Source: Pardosa pseudoannulata
Lineage: Eukaryota > Arthropoda > Arachnida > Araneae > Lycosidae
Direction of reading: 5' to 3'
Assembly: GCA_032207245.1 (NCBI GenBank)
Contig: CM063506.1
Span: 35,739,809-35,803,808 of the forward strand
DNA: 64,000 bases
Shown here: positions 34,139-45,385 of the stretch, piece after piece
How the letters are laid out: each line of letters starts with the position of its first letter
Numbering within the stretch: position 1 is the first letter of the stretch
Program-made: the position numbers and the translations under genes
Notes under the pieces: generated by a model
Seen by the model: only the letters and a program-made list of their open reading frames with translations
Database searches by the model: none
What the model was told of the DNA's origin: nothing

Positions 34139-35145
34139 CCCTTTGAGGATGGGTGTATCATGAATTGTTGGGATTAACAATACATCTGCTGGGTTTATTA
34201 AAAATGCTAACAATAAAAAATAATTACTGCTGAAAGCAACAAGTAAACTGAAGTAAAAACATGGTTTCCGCTCACCTGGAAAGTCATGGAAAATCATGGA
34301 TTTAGACAATGGATTAATTTTGTCATGGAAAGTCTTGATTTTTCAAGTAAAATGAGTAAAAGTCATGGATCCGCTAAACTACCGATTAAAAAAAAATGCA
34401 TTGAATGGTTTAATTCTATATTTACTTGTCATTTGGCTGAGTTTGGTATTTATGTATTATCCTGTTGATCTTATTACCAAGTAAAATTTGTTCACCAAGG
34501 AAACTCAAAGCAAGAAAGCTTAATGGGTGGGTAAATGTATATTATTCTGGTTTTTTCTTAAATTGTAGATTAAAATTTTATTAATATAATAATTAATAAT
34601 AATAATAATAAAAATTAAGATTTTTGCACAAAATATAAGTTTATCTCTAGGGATACTGTATATAAACATTAGAGTTATATTTGGCTATTATTCATGGTCA
34701 CCTGGATAATACCAAAGCACTCTGAATTCAAATTGGAAACATTTTGATTGAAAAATTGCTATATGATTAAACTTAGGTATGTAGATACAACAATTTATTT
34801 TTATGTGAGTTTATTAACACTTATAAAGTAAGTTTATAGTTTTATTATGAAAAAATTCCTGTAATTTCTCTAAATGCATATATTTTATTCGTATGTACAT
34901 CAGAAGTTTTATTCATATATACTTTAACAATAGCTTTTTAAAGTCATGGAAAATGATCTGCTAAATCAGGGAAAGTCATGAAAAGTCATGGATTTGAAAC
35001 ATTTTATTTTGGCAGATACCCTGTAAAAACTAAAAAGAATATTATTTTTTCAATTAAATTTTTCAAAAATCAGAAAATATAAAAAATAAACCTAACTGCA
35101 TTGGTTTCTTATTGTCACACAGATGGAACATTTGTCCTGAAAGGG
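34139..35145. mobile_element. piggyBac-like TTAA element, host of a nested insertion
   Basis: CCCTTTGAGGA at the left and TCCTGAAAGGG at the right form inverted ends (10 of 11 match), flanked by TTAA at 34135-34138 and 35146-35149. CCCTTT ends with TTAA target sites are the piggyBac pattern. Without the nested hAT element the unit is about 237 bp, a non-autonomous MITE. Confidence 0.75.
34261..35022. mobile_element. hAT-type element nested in the TTAA element
   Basis: A perfect 8-bp target duplication, GTAAAAAC, lies at 34253-34260 and 35023-35030. The ends ATGGTTTCCGCT and GGCAGATACCCT are imperfect inverted repeats. Subterminal direct repeats of GGAAAGTCATGG and variants occur near both ends (34279-34370 and 34942-34992). 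No transposase frame is present. Confidence 0.8.
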
Positions 35146-35149
35146 TTAA

Positions 35150-36207
35150 ATCAAAAAGGAAGAAATAAATTACTGGTGAATTTTAATATATCATCCTTTT
35201 ATATCTAATGATTGCTATTTCAGCTTGTATACATGTAATTGACTTACTAATCTAAATTATTGGATGAATGGGAAATTGTTGGGAATGCTTATGCAATGCT
35301 TAGATTTATTATATGATTGTTTTTATCTTTTTTATAGCATGTGTTCAAATTTTTTTAATACTATATAGTATGGTTACATTCCAGTTTTGGTGATGTCTTC
35401 CAAATGTAAAGTTATTGTTAATAGTGTTAGAATTAGTAAAGTTATAAATATTAATTATAAAGTCAGAATGTTGATTTTGTGTCTATTTGTAATTACGTAT
35501 AGATTGCTATAAAATTTTATTATTTTTACACTTGAATTGTATTTAATGTAAATGTTTTAAAAATTTAATTATATTAGGTACTATTAGTATGGAAATGAGT
35601 TTATAAAGGTTGTTTGTTGTTACGATGTTAATATATCTTTCATACAATGATGTATTTAATCAGTGTGCAAATTGTTTTTTCAAGTTACAATATTTGGTTC
35701 TTACTGTCTCAAGATTTCAAAGTGCTTAGTGTTTTATATCTTGCTATGTGTGACAAATCATTTTAAAATTGTGTCAGGTATATAATGAAGATTTTTTATT
35801 TGCTACAAATTATTACTATATTTCCTAGAAAAATTGAAAATTTTGCTAAGAATCCATAAAAAGATATTCATTATATTGTATGCTTTACTCATTTTGATAA
35901 TATACTCATCTGATAAGATTTCATAAAGAAACATAAATGAGAATATGTAGAGGCAGTTTATTATTATAAAATATTTCCAAATATCATAAAAATCATTTGG
36001 GGATTTCAATATATGCATATGAAAGATAGAAATGTATAAAAGTGTGAAATACAAACTAATAAAGGAATTATAAATTTTTTACTTTAAATTATTCACGAGT
36101 TCATTCTAGGATACATAAAATGATTGATTTATTATAAGAAGTAGGGGGACAGTTTAGTAGGGAATTGTGTTCATAATCTTAAAAAAAAACTATTCAAAAG
36201 AAAATAT
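35150..36207. other. Intergenic stretch without recognised features
   Basis: AT-rich. The minus-strand frame at 35803-36054 is Ile/Tyr/Phe-rich and looks like chance. Confidence 0.6.
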
Positions 36208-36375
36208 GCCAAACGATGGCTGAATGGCAGGGTGCTGCTCTTTGGTCCCGGAATTCACGGGCTCGAATTCTGCTGCAGGCAGGGATATTCGTGGCCGTTC
36301 GGAATTGACTTTAAGCGGTTGTCCCGGTTTCATTAGCCCTCGTGTAGCTAAACAGGATATCATAGAGCTCCCCTC
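36208..36375 (+). mobile_element. SINE family 1, diverged copy
   Basis: GCCAAACGATGGCTGAATGG, GGGCTCGAATTCTGC, TTCGGAATTGACTTTAAGCG and TCATTAGCCCTCGTGTAGC follow the order of the complete copy at 25281. It is followed by a TC/T-rich run (36382-36417). Confidence 0.8.
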
Positions 36376-36381
36376 TTCCCC

Positions 36382-36382
36382 T

Positions 36383-36413
<31 letters not shown>

Positions 36414-36417
36414 TTTT
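36382..36417 (+). repeat. (TC)n then T run
   Basis: Simple sequence between the SINE and the LINE fossil. Confidence 0.9.
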
Positions 36418-36459
36418 TAAAGTATGTTATAACTAATGATAAGAAAATAAAACTCCTGC

Positions 36460-37341
36460 TTGCTTTTCAACCTTGCCCTCCAAAAAATCATTAAAGACTC
36501 CAACATTTATACTCGTGAAACTATCTTTAACAAGTCTGTTCAGATTTTTGCTTTTGCTGACGATATTGACATAGTTACATGCACTCCCCAGTCACTTAGA
36601 GAAGCTTTCACATCTTTAGAAACTGCCGCCAGCAAAAGGCATCTAGCAATCAACCAAAATAAAACTAAGTACATGCCATGTGGTATTAATAGCAGCCCCT
36701 ATTTTGAAATTGGGAATTACAAATTTGAAACTGTTAGCAAACTTAAATATTTAGGATCAGAAGTTAATACTCTCAATGATTTAATGCCTGAGATCCGTAG
36801 TAGAGTCACAGATGCTAACCGTTGTTTTTACGGACTCAAAATATACTTGAAGTCTAACTTCACTAGCAGAAAAACGAAGATCCAAATTTACAAAAGCTTA
36901 ATCAGACCCATTCTTACTTATTCTGCTGAGACCTGGGCTATGAGAGAAAAAGTAAAAAATATCAGTTCTGTTTTTCAAAGAAAATTTTTGACAAGTATCT
37001 TTGGTGGCATAAAACATAATAGCTAGAGAAGAAGAACTAACTCTAAACTCTATAAATCTTTTAAAGATCTAGATATAGTACCATATGTAAGGATTCAGAG
37101 AATTAAATGGGCAGGACACCTGTGCAGAATGGACGAAGATCGTGTAACAAAAAAGATCTTCTCGGCCAGACCATTAGGCACCCTAAAAAGAGGGAGACTT
37201 AAACTTAGGTGGCTCGACTGTTTGGAATCAGACTTAAGGCTTTAAAAAATTACTAACTGGATGCCCATGGTTAGGGACAGAAGAGCTTGGAATTCGATTC
37301 TGAGGAAGGCAAAGGCCCATCCTGGGCTGTCTAGCCATTAA
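36460..37341 (+). pseudogene. Non-LTR retrotransposon (RTE-like) reverse transcriptase, 3' part
   Basis: One frame runs 294 codons to a natural TAA at 37339, broken only by in-frame stops at 37024 (TAG) and 37243 (TAA). It starts in the palm domain with LLFNLALQKIIK and carries the catalytic box as FADD (codons 32-35, both Asp present). It then has TKYM, LKYLGSEVN, RPILTYSAETW, IKWAGHLCRMDEDR, RLKLRWLDC and ends KAHPGLSSH. The endonuclease and fingers are missing, so it is 5'-truncated. The clade assignment is from memory of these motifs and is tentative. The first codon is TTG, not a start. Confidence 0.85.
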
Positions 37342-37570
37342 AGAAGAAAGTAAAAATTATCATTAATGCCCGAGTTATTTCTGTTGATTAATGAATATCT
37401 TAAAGTTTAGTTATAGACTGCATAGAGTGAAAGTACTATGAAATTTAACTTTGAATATTACTGACTGACCTCATTAGAGATCAGATGCCATTTTAAACAT
37501 CATAGGATGCGATTTATAAGAAAAGAAAAACTTAGTGTACAGAGTTTTATTTGGTATCATGCAATCTCAG

Positions 37571-38201
37571 CAAGGCCGTAGACAAGGGGGGGAATTTGGG
37601 AGGACCGGTTTCCCTCCGAAATCCTAAAAAGACCGTTTCATGGAAAGAAAATGAACCATGTGTATGGTTGTGTTATCTACCTAGCTGTGCATAGACAACA
37701 GTGTGTTTAGTGATGTTGAGTTAAAAAGAAGGTGCAAATTGAAGTCTACAAATAAGAACAGATTGACTAGCACTCTTAGCTATTCATCACAATAGTGAGG
37801 CAGAGTCAGATGGAATTGTGAAAAGTTTTTGCAAATCTTCAAGGCAAGCATATTTTATAATATACTCGAAAACACTTTGAGCATGTTAATTTTCTTTCAA
37901 AATTTTTCTTTTTATTTGGTTATACTTCTGTTTTAAAAATTATAATTTAATACCATGTATAATTTATATCTTTCCAATGTTAATTTTACCATTAAATTCA
38001 TTGTACAATTACTTCATTACTTATTCTAAACTTTAAATTTGTTCATTATATATATTTTTTAATCATTTTGATATTTTAAACCGCATTGTGTTATGAGGGG
38101 TATGCATACATAAGAAAGCCTGCAGTGTTACTGAAGTATCATTCACAAAAAACAATGTCTTTCCCCTTGGTCCCCCTCCATAGTTTCTGGCCACGGCCCT
38201 G
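37571..38201. mobile_element. hAT-type non-autonomous element
   Basis: The left end CAAGGCCGTAGACAAGGGG and the right end CCATAGTTTCTGGCCACGGC followed by CCTG are inverted. The flanks are AATCTCAG (37563-37570) and AATCACAG (38202-38209), 8 bp with one mismatch. There is no transposase. Confidence 0.8.
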
Positions 38202-38209
38202 AATCACAG

Positions 38210-39170
38210 TACTGTAAAGTGAAACTTTTTAGTAGCTTAAACTATTTGTCATGATTTCAGTTATTACTGGCTAAAAAAGTAAATTTATGTGCAGGCTGGA
38301 CAAACCTTAAACTGTTGATCCAAATGAAAAAAAAAAATATTAAAGTTCGAAGATTGAGAAGTCTGAAAGTCGCATACAACGAACAATTAGCTGCTTGTCG
38401 AACCTTGGAGTAGTTCATAGTAATTCTACGTTTTCTGAAATGAAGCTGTTACAACATAAATGCAAGTCGGTATTGAAGCAGTATATTTGAAGGTTAAAAT
38501 AAAATATAGGAATAGATGAATTTATTTGAAAGAATTGTTTTTTAGTCTTTACAAAGAAAATCTTTTAGGCTTGGGAGTTTCATAGAAAATTATTTGGCTA
38601 AAAGTATAAGCAATACAATCAATCCATTTGAAAGTACCTAGAATTAACTCGTGTATTACACGTTTTGCTGATTGGATTTATTTCAAATCAAACAAGTTTT
38701 TTATAGTACTTTAAAAAAAGCATTTGAATACATTAAGATTTAAAAAATTGTTGCAATAATAAATTTTTCATAGTAATATTGTTATAATTTTATCACTTTA
38801 TATTTTGTAATTTTTCAAAGAGAAATTATTTGAGTTGTTTCATAAGAGTGTTTTGCTATCAATTTTTACTATTTTTAAGTTGACAATATCTGTATCATTT
38901 GTTGTTATCTAATTTGTACACTATAATGAACAAATGATTATATTTTATTGGCTGTCGAATTGCATAAAAATGTCTTTCCTATATGATGCTAACTTTTTGA
39001 TGATGATAAAGCACATACACAAATATATAAAAATTTGCAGTGCTCTAACACTGCTTTGAAGTACGAAATTAGTTTATATTAGATCAGGTATTTAATAAAA
39101 TCTGTTTTGAAATTTTGATTCGTAGTTTTTATTTCGATCGATTTCTATAAGCTGGGACACAAATCATTTC
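38210..39170. other. AT-rich stretch, nothing recognised
   Basis: No frame, RNA or element ends that I can support. Confidence 0.6.
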
Positions 39171-39179
39171 TTTATGATC

Positions 39180-39369
39180 CAGTGGCGTAGCGAGCATAAC
39201 TGATACCTGAGGCAAGATACTTTTTCGGCGCTCCTTTCCCGAAACACATATAATAGAAATATAATATAGATATATTATGTATACTAATGTTATTAAAAAT
39301 ATATACCAGTTGGCTCCCCTCGGAAGCACTCGGGGCATGGAACCCCTGCCACCCCTCGCTACGCCACTG
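39180..39369. mobile_element. Short hAT-type MITE, 190 bp
   Basis: The ends CAGTGGCGTAGCGAG (39180-39194) and CTCGCTACGCCACTG (39355-39369) are perfect 15-bp inverted repeats. The flanks are TTATGATC and TTACGATC, an 8-bp target duplication with one mismatch. Confidence 0.9.
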
Positions 39370-39413
39370 TTACGATCGAATTTAGACTGTGCGAATATAC
39401 CTCCCTGAAATTG

Positions 39414-39530
39414 TGCCGAATGGTAGGATCCCGTTTTGATGGATATCTCACTCGTTGGGAATCGGCTTTAAGCAGTAGTCCCGGTTTCAAATTTCATGAG
39501 CGTAGCACTCCAAACCTAATCAAACCCTGA
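39414..39530 (+). mobile_element. SINE family 1, internally deleted copy
   Basis: It begins GCCGAATGG and then jumps to the body (TTGGGAATCGGCTTTAAGCA, AGTCCCGGTTTC, GCGTAGCACTCC). About 60 bases that include box B are lost. Confidence 0.75.
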
Positions 39531-39734
39531 AGGTGTGTGAAGCTAAGTAAAATCGTATTAAATCAAATATTTTAAAATCATGACCTGAGTGTTATATGAT
39601 TTATTAATGTAAGACATTTTTGTAGGCAATAGATTATATTTAACCAATTTTCTGACTGTAGTGTTCCAGGATTAAGGAGAGCACTTAATTTTATCACAGT
39701 CCTGTCTAACCCTCAAAATACACAGGTCGCTGTG

Positions 39735-39944
<210 letters not shown>

Positions 39945-39954
39945 AATTACACCG

Positions 39955-40480
39955 GTCAATCAGTCAACTTAGCTCTGGCAATCTAATATCGCTTCAATAC
40001 AGGAACAGGCGGTAGAGCAAGACAGTATGCAAAATGATGTATGTCAATATCTTCCTGATTATTATACAGGATGCAAATAGGGTCAGGAGTGAGTTTAATT
40101 CTTTGGAGATGCTTGTAGAGACAATCGTGGCCGGAGAAAAGTCTTAGCATTGTCACCCATCTTTCCTTAACACTAGATTTATCAACAATTTAAATATTGC
40201 AATTACAAAAACAGTCATTTTGACTGGTTTGGTAAATCTAGTGTTAAGCCATTTAGGAATATCATGTATGTGTTCGAACCACGGCCTATGACTGCTTCTA
40301 GCAGCAAAATCTTGAGAAAAGGAGCAAGCCCCTTAGAATCTTTTTGACAATTGTTTTAATGGAATTGTAGGCAAACGTCTGGTATTAAGCTGTAAAACAG
40401 AAGGCTTCGTTTTAGGCAGAAAAGTCAGCAGCCTCTTTCTGTAGTGGGGCTGGATCCATCAATCATGATCCGACAATCAT
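39955..40480 (-). pseudogene. Minus-strand LINE fossil (RNase H end and zinc motif)
   Basis: Read on the minus strand from about 40480: KPSVLQLNTRRLPTIPL, then ARSSHRPWFEHIHDIPKWL, then KERWVTMLRLFSGHDCLYKH, then LTPDPICILYNNQEDIDIHH and FAYC. This is a LINE ORF2 end with a C-x2-C-x8-H-x4-C motif whose second Cys is Tyr. Frameshifts and a 73-bp insertion break it. It is the same broad family as the fossil at 914-1214. Confidence 0.75.
40171..40243. mobile_element. 73-bp TTAA element inside the LINE fossil
   Basis: CACTAGATTTA and TAAATCTAGTG are perfect 11-bp inverted ends, flanked by TTAA on both sides (40167-40170 and 40244-40247). Removing it and one TTAA restores the reading frame PKWL/KERWVTML of the fossil, which proves it is a later insertion. 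Its size and target site fit a piggyBac-type MITE. Confidence 0.85.
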
Positions 40481-41333
40481 GCCAGAAATTTTACAAGCTC
40501 TCCGCAGATTACGAACTCGCCTTAGTTCAGATTCTTTGATTGATGTTAGGAATAATGGAATTAGTTTTTCTCTTCTATCTTTAATGTTGGTTTTGACTTC
40601 AGATTTCAAATGTTTCATGACATTAATAACACTTAAAACACAAACAGATAAACCACCAGTGTCCCCTGTTTCTTATTTAAATGTAAAATTTAATTTCGCG
40701 TTTTGGAGAACCCTTGATTTATTCTAATTTTACAACTGTTGATCAAAATTTATACAATGACTATTCTATAAATTCTTACAAATTCAAAAATTTGTAGTGT
40801 TTCTGTAGCTATGCAGAGGATGGTTGCATATTTTTTTAATATATACATAGACAAACAAATATACGAATTTTATTTTCTAATATGTTCAATATCATAGTGC
40901 TTTTGTGGAACTGTAATATTACGATTTTTAAGACAACAGATCATTTCTTAAAGGTTGATTTGTTCCACTCATTCTTCCCAATCATCCAGGGTTCATATTA
41001 ATTTGGGATGTCGCTTATAATAACTTGTTTCAATAGTCCAAATGTACAATAATCCATAAGAGGCACGTCAAAGGACTGAGTGACCTTATCCTGATGGAAC
41101 TTACCACGTTGAAGATTGTTTGGTTAAAAAGATGGAATTTCTATGGGAAAAAAAAAAAAGTGTTAAAGCATATATCTGACAGTAATCAGAATTAATTATC
41201 ACATTTTTTGTACTTTCCTTATTTCAAGTTTTTCTTTATAATAGAATCCAGCAATAACCGTAACCTTTAACAAAACTTTGTTTCCTCAGAACCAATATTT
41301 TATGTCTCTTTTCCTTTTTTCCGGTACTAAATG
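40481..41333. other. Stretch without recognised gene
   Basis: A plus-strand 82-codon frame (40479-40727) with LRRLRTRLSSDSL is not recognised and overlaps the start of the minus-strand fossil. I treat it as unproven. Confidence 0.4.
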
Positions 41334-42448
41334 AGAAATTTTTACGTTTTCTAATTTTAATTTTAAACAATAGAATACAAAAAAGTAAGCAGGACAGTAC
41401 CTATTTTTCTTTCGTTTGGGGGCCTAATTAGTGATGTCTAATGGGTTTTATAGCGGACTCTTTAGCGTCTCTCAAAAACGATATTTTTCCTCCGTCCAGT
41501 TTGTGACTCCACAGTTCATGAAAACACCGACTGCCTATGTTGTTTATATGTTAAAAGGCAATTTTCAAATTTGTTTCTGTGTAAAGTATCGCATATATTA
41601 GAAATTTTTTATTATGTCTGACATTAAAAAATCTTATTCTAAATATTGTATTGTGCCACTTTGTAAAAATTCAATTAATTGCAATGAGAAGATATTTTTC
41701 ATCGTTCTCAAAGATCCAAATACACGTAAAATCTGGACAAATGCGATGAAAAGGGATAAGAAATTAAACCCCAAATTATCATATAAATTATCTCTATGGG
41801 TTTGCGAAGACCATTTTTCGGCAAGTAAATGCTTGCTTTTGTTTAAATATTACTAATTTAGAAAAATTAAAGTATATACAAATACATCTATACCTTTAAA
41901 AGGACTGTTGATTAACCAGTGCTATTTAACTTTTGATACTGCTAATTTTCGAGTATTATCACAGAGTTCAAGTACAATAAATGTTTGATAAAGCATATAG
42001 ATATCGTAAAACATATAATTATCTAATAAATAACTCGGGGTAGGGGAAGGTTATGTATTATAAATATTTTCTTCAGAGGTGCGTACTTTCTTAAGTGTAT
42101 CAATTCACAGTGATATTTTTCGATTAAATTGGTGACTAATTTGAAAAAAATATAATATTTTTAAAATACTTAATAATGATATTACTTTAAAAATTAAATT
42201 TAATTTCAGAAACTTTATACATTTTTTAATTTAACATTAATATTAAAGGCAATAAAATTGTATTGCTATTTAAAAAAGTATAAATAATTAAGTAAAAAAT
42301 TAAATTAAAATTAATTTTTAAAATGATGAACCCAGGTTTTTACATTTTTGAGAACATTTTTGGAATCTACGAGTCTGGAATTATCAGAAAAATACTAAGT
42401 TCGAATCGCCCACATGTGCAAATTCCTCATTGGTCTTTTTTTATTGCA
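41334..42448 (+). repeat. THAP segmental duplication, copy 1
   Basis: About 1.1 kb collinear with 46088-47083 plus 47778-47893. It covers roughly 280 bases upstream of the THAP exon, the exon, and about 630 bases downstream. By eye the copies agree at most positions. Confidence 0.85.
41614..41820 (+). CDS. THAP zinc-finger first exon, copy 1 (possibly decayed)
   Basis: The frame begins MSDIKKSYSKYCIVPLCKN and reaches LWVCEDHFS. THAP domains are C2CH zinc-dependent DNA-binding modules found in cellular transcription factors and in P-element-type transposases. Here C12 and C17 form the first pair and C64 and H67 the second, with the invariant Trp at W41 and Phe at F68. The AVPF box that closes a THAP domain is absent, so it should lie in a further exon, which I cannot find. 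After DHFS the sequence is GCAAGT, which matches a GC-type donor, where copy 2 has GTAAAT. The Pro that precedes Lys-Asp in copy 2 (VPKD) is Leu here (VLKD). It may be a gene fragment or part of a transposon. Confidence 0.6.
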
Positions 42449-44367
42449 ATCAGATATATAAATCCAAGCATCATCAATTGTAACTACATATTTTCATTTT
42501 TACCTGCCAACTTTCATACAACAATCTGCATATATTCTTACGCTGAGAAACATCTTTCGGAGTTAAGTGGTAAACATCATGTTTTTATTTTATTTTATTA
42601 TTAGCTTGAATCAGATTTTATAATTTTAACATCTCCTACAGAGATAATTAAAGATTATCTGATATCTCTATTGGTTGTTAGATTTTCTTTTGAAACATGA
42701 TATGTCACTTTAAAATTAATAGATGTACCCTACAAAGTACAAAAATTTCATACCTTTGTTGGATATTCATTTTTTGCCTTTTGTTTCTAGTCAAATGGTG
42801 AACTTTGACATTTATTTACTTTTTCATTAGTTATGTCACTTATTTTACATGTATAAATATTAAAATTGTGCTTTTCACATCTTTTTTTTTAATAATCGAA
42901 CAACTGTATTTTACCTTTGAAAGTGCAAAATATATCCTTTGTTCAGGTTTGTTGTTTTTCAAATGGCGCTGCGTCCTGCCCTCATATTTTTAAGTAGCAA
43001 TGCTCCTTGCCCTTTTCCGAATACATTTACTTGCCCATGTATATTTTGAAAAAAAAAATTGGGGAAGAAGAAACACGTGGGGCTTGGAAACACATAATAT
43101 ATGCATTACTAACAAATAGTCCCAGTATGACGTACAGAAAGTTTCCTTTTACTGAGTAAAAAATGCCTTTTCACTTGACTAAAACTGCCCTTTTTGATAA
43201 ATGTATCCTGCCCTTTTTAAAAGAAATCTGAACATTACTTCGATACAATTTTTTGTACACCTACTTTTTAAGAGTGGAATATTTTTAATACTCCAAGCGA
43301 TTTTGAAGCCCTATTACAATTTGATGCCAGTCACGTTTTAATTTAACATTAAGTTTAAATTCAGAGAAAATCATACTCGTTACAAAAATGTGTGAACACC
43401 TTCAAATTTTTTAAGTTTACCGCTCTTACTGCCAGATAATATCCTCAACCTTTGGATACTGCTAGTATATATTCGTATATCTTAAGAGTCACATTGATAT
43501 TTTTTGTACCGTTCAGATATGACGCACAATTAGAACAAACATTTCAGTTACTTTTAATATTAAACTATAATTTCGGTTTATATTTGTTTAGAAAGTGAAA
43601 TTGAGAACATATTGAAATGGGGGAGAACAAATAAAATACCTGTAGCTACTATTTTAATATAGCTGAATGATACTAACAATCAAATTCAATGTTGACATGA
43701 TCCTTTTAAAATGTTTGATACTCTCCAGAATTCGGAACTAATGATATATTTGAGTAGTATTCCACACGAGTCTATTAAAAAAATCAATTTTTCCCCTAAA
43801 ACCATTTCTAAAAGTTTAATTAATGTGGAAAGTGATCTCTAGGGGGAAAGAACATTTAATTTGATCTTATATTAAACTGACATTATTATGAAATTATTTA
43901 GCATGGTTTATTGAGCAACATAAAAATAATCCTGTGATATATTTAGAAGTACAGTGTTTGCTTAAAGAATTGCTTCTCTGTATGTCAGACCTTTGAGACT
44001 ATTTTAAGTTTTGATCACTGATTGTATCGTTTAATTTATATCTCTTTTAGCGGAAAAATTTTCCGATTATAAAAATCTATAAATCTCAAGTAATAAAGCG
44101 ATATGATTAACGTACCTTTAAAAATTCGAGATGAAAATAATTTCATTTGTCTTTGTCTGGAATATTAGTTTAATATTAAAGATTACCAAATGGCTGAAAT
44201 TCCGCATAGCTTGTTTTAGATTTAAACTATTTACGCTTAACGTTTTCAAATGAGAATGCAAATTTTTCGCGATTAAAATATCTTTATTTTGTACAAGGAA
44301 ATAAAAAATGAGGGTTCTCAATACAATCAGTGCAAACACAATAACGTTTTAGAGGAATTAAATATTT
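42449..44367. other. Stretch without recognised gene
   Basis: The part 42944-43230 has GC-richer patches (TGCCC repeats) and loosely inverted ends (GTTCAGGTTTGTT near 42941 and AAGAAATCTGAAC near 43221). It may be an old inverted-repeat element, but no target duplication is seen. Confidence 0.35.
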
Positions 44368-44803
44368 TTGAAGTTAACAGACCTAATTTGGTGTTCTAAA
44401 TATTCCGATGCGTAGGGAGCATTCGTTGCATTATCGCCAGGTTATGACATTATTGCGGAAAGTTATTTGGAAGTCATTTGTTCTGCCAAAATGTGCAGAT
44501 TTGTAAGAGCATATTGTATTTTGAAAAAGAGTAAGGTATTCTTGTGTTACTCGACATAAATTACTTTAAAATATTTAATTTTTAATACTGCCATAAGTGA
44601 CTATTTTCTAGGTATTTATTTGTTATAGCATCTGTAAAAAAGAATATAATGTCACCAAGAATTTCATTCTTAAACTCTCAGCATAGGGATACAATTAAAA
44701 CAAACTACCATTTTATAAAAAAATAAATATTTTTAAAGTTAACGGACCGAATGTGGTACCCCTAAATTTTGCTACCTGCGTGTAGGTATTTGCTGCATAC
44801 GAC

Positions 44804-44910
44804 AGGTTTGGTTTGGTTTGAAGTGCTACGGTCTACCATTTTGCTACACTAGGGCTAATGAGATCGGGACTTACTGTTTAAAGCCTTTTCCTAATGATTA
44901 CGAACATACA
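44804..44910 (-). mobile_element. SINE family 1, 5'-truncated copy
   Basis: On the minus strand it carries TTTAAACAGTAAGTCCCGAT, CTCATTAGCCCTAGTG and GTAGACCGTAGCACTTC, ending in an (AAACC)n tail. The tRNA-like head is missing. Confidence 0.8.
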
Positions 44911-44917
44911 TGCTATA

Positions 44918-45128
44918 TGTGTCACGAACAACACTAACATTTATTGAACAAAAATATGGACTGATTCGGTTGACAGAAGGCCTGCCATGTTACAAAGCAC
45001 ACTCGATCTCGTTGTGAGGAAAACTCTCTCGGAGCAAAACTCCGTGCATGCTCAGTGCGCGAGCGTGGAACGGAACACATGCCATCAGCGGGATTCTAAC
45101 CTGGGAACAACACAAAGCCGACAGGAAC
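44918..45128 (-). mobile_element. Possible LTR fragment
   Basis: Read on the minus strand, the piece is GC-richer than its surroundings. It ends with TTCAATAAATGTTAGTG followed by TTGTTCGTGACA, an AATAAA about 20 bases before a terminal ...ACA, as at the end of an LTR R-U5. No opposite terminus was found. Confidence 0.35.
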
Positions 45129-45385
45129 GATCCTGATTATGGCATTAAGAGAAGCAATATGAGCGTTCTTTGTTCCGTCGAAAAATGCGTATTTTGGAGA
45201 GTTTATTGTATCTTGGAAAAAAAATCAACTATTTTCCTGCGTTACTCTTCATAAATTGCTGTAATTTTTTAAATTCTCAATATTGCTAAAAGTGACTATT
45301 TTTTTAGGTACTCACTGCTATAGCAACTACAAAAATAAATAAAATGTCACCAAGAATTTCAATATTAAACTGTCAACAGCACAAA

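Larger units (their letters stand above)
44368..45385 (+). repeat. Diverged tandem duplication, period about 363 bp, second unit interrupted
   Basis: GAAGTTAACAGACCTAATTT (about 44371) recurs as AAAGTTAACGGACCGAATGT (about 44734). The rest of unit 1 (44448-44692, ending AATGTCACCAAGAATTTC) is matched by 45131-45363. Unit 2 is therefore split by about 320 bases made up of a SINE piece and an LTR-like piece. Confidence 0.7.

Noticed and set aside
42323..42604. 93-codon frame beginning MMNPGFYIFENIF
   Set aside because: The matching part of the duplicated copy (about 47784) is not open over the same length, so there is no sign of coding constraint.
42944..43230. Possible inverted-repeat element with GTTCAG/CTGAAC ends
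   Set aside because: The end match is short and no convincing target duplication flanks it. It is recorded only as a possibility in the region note.
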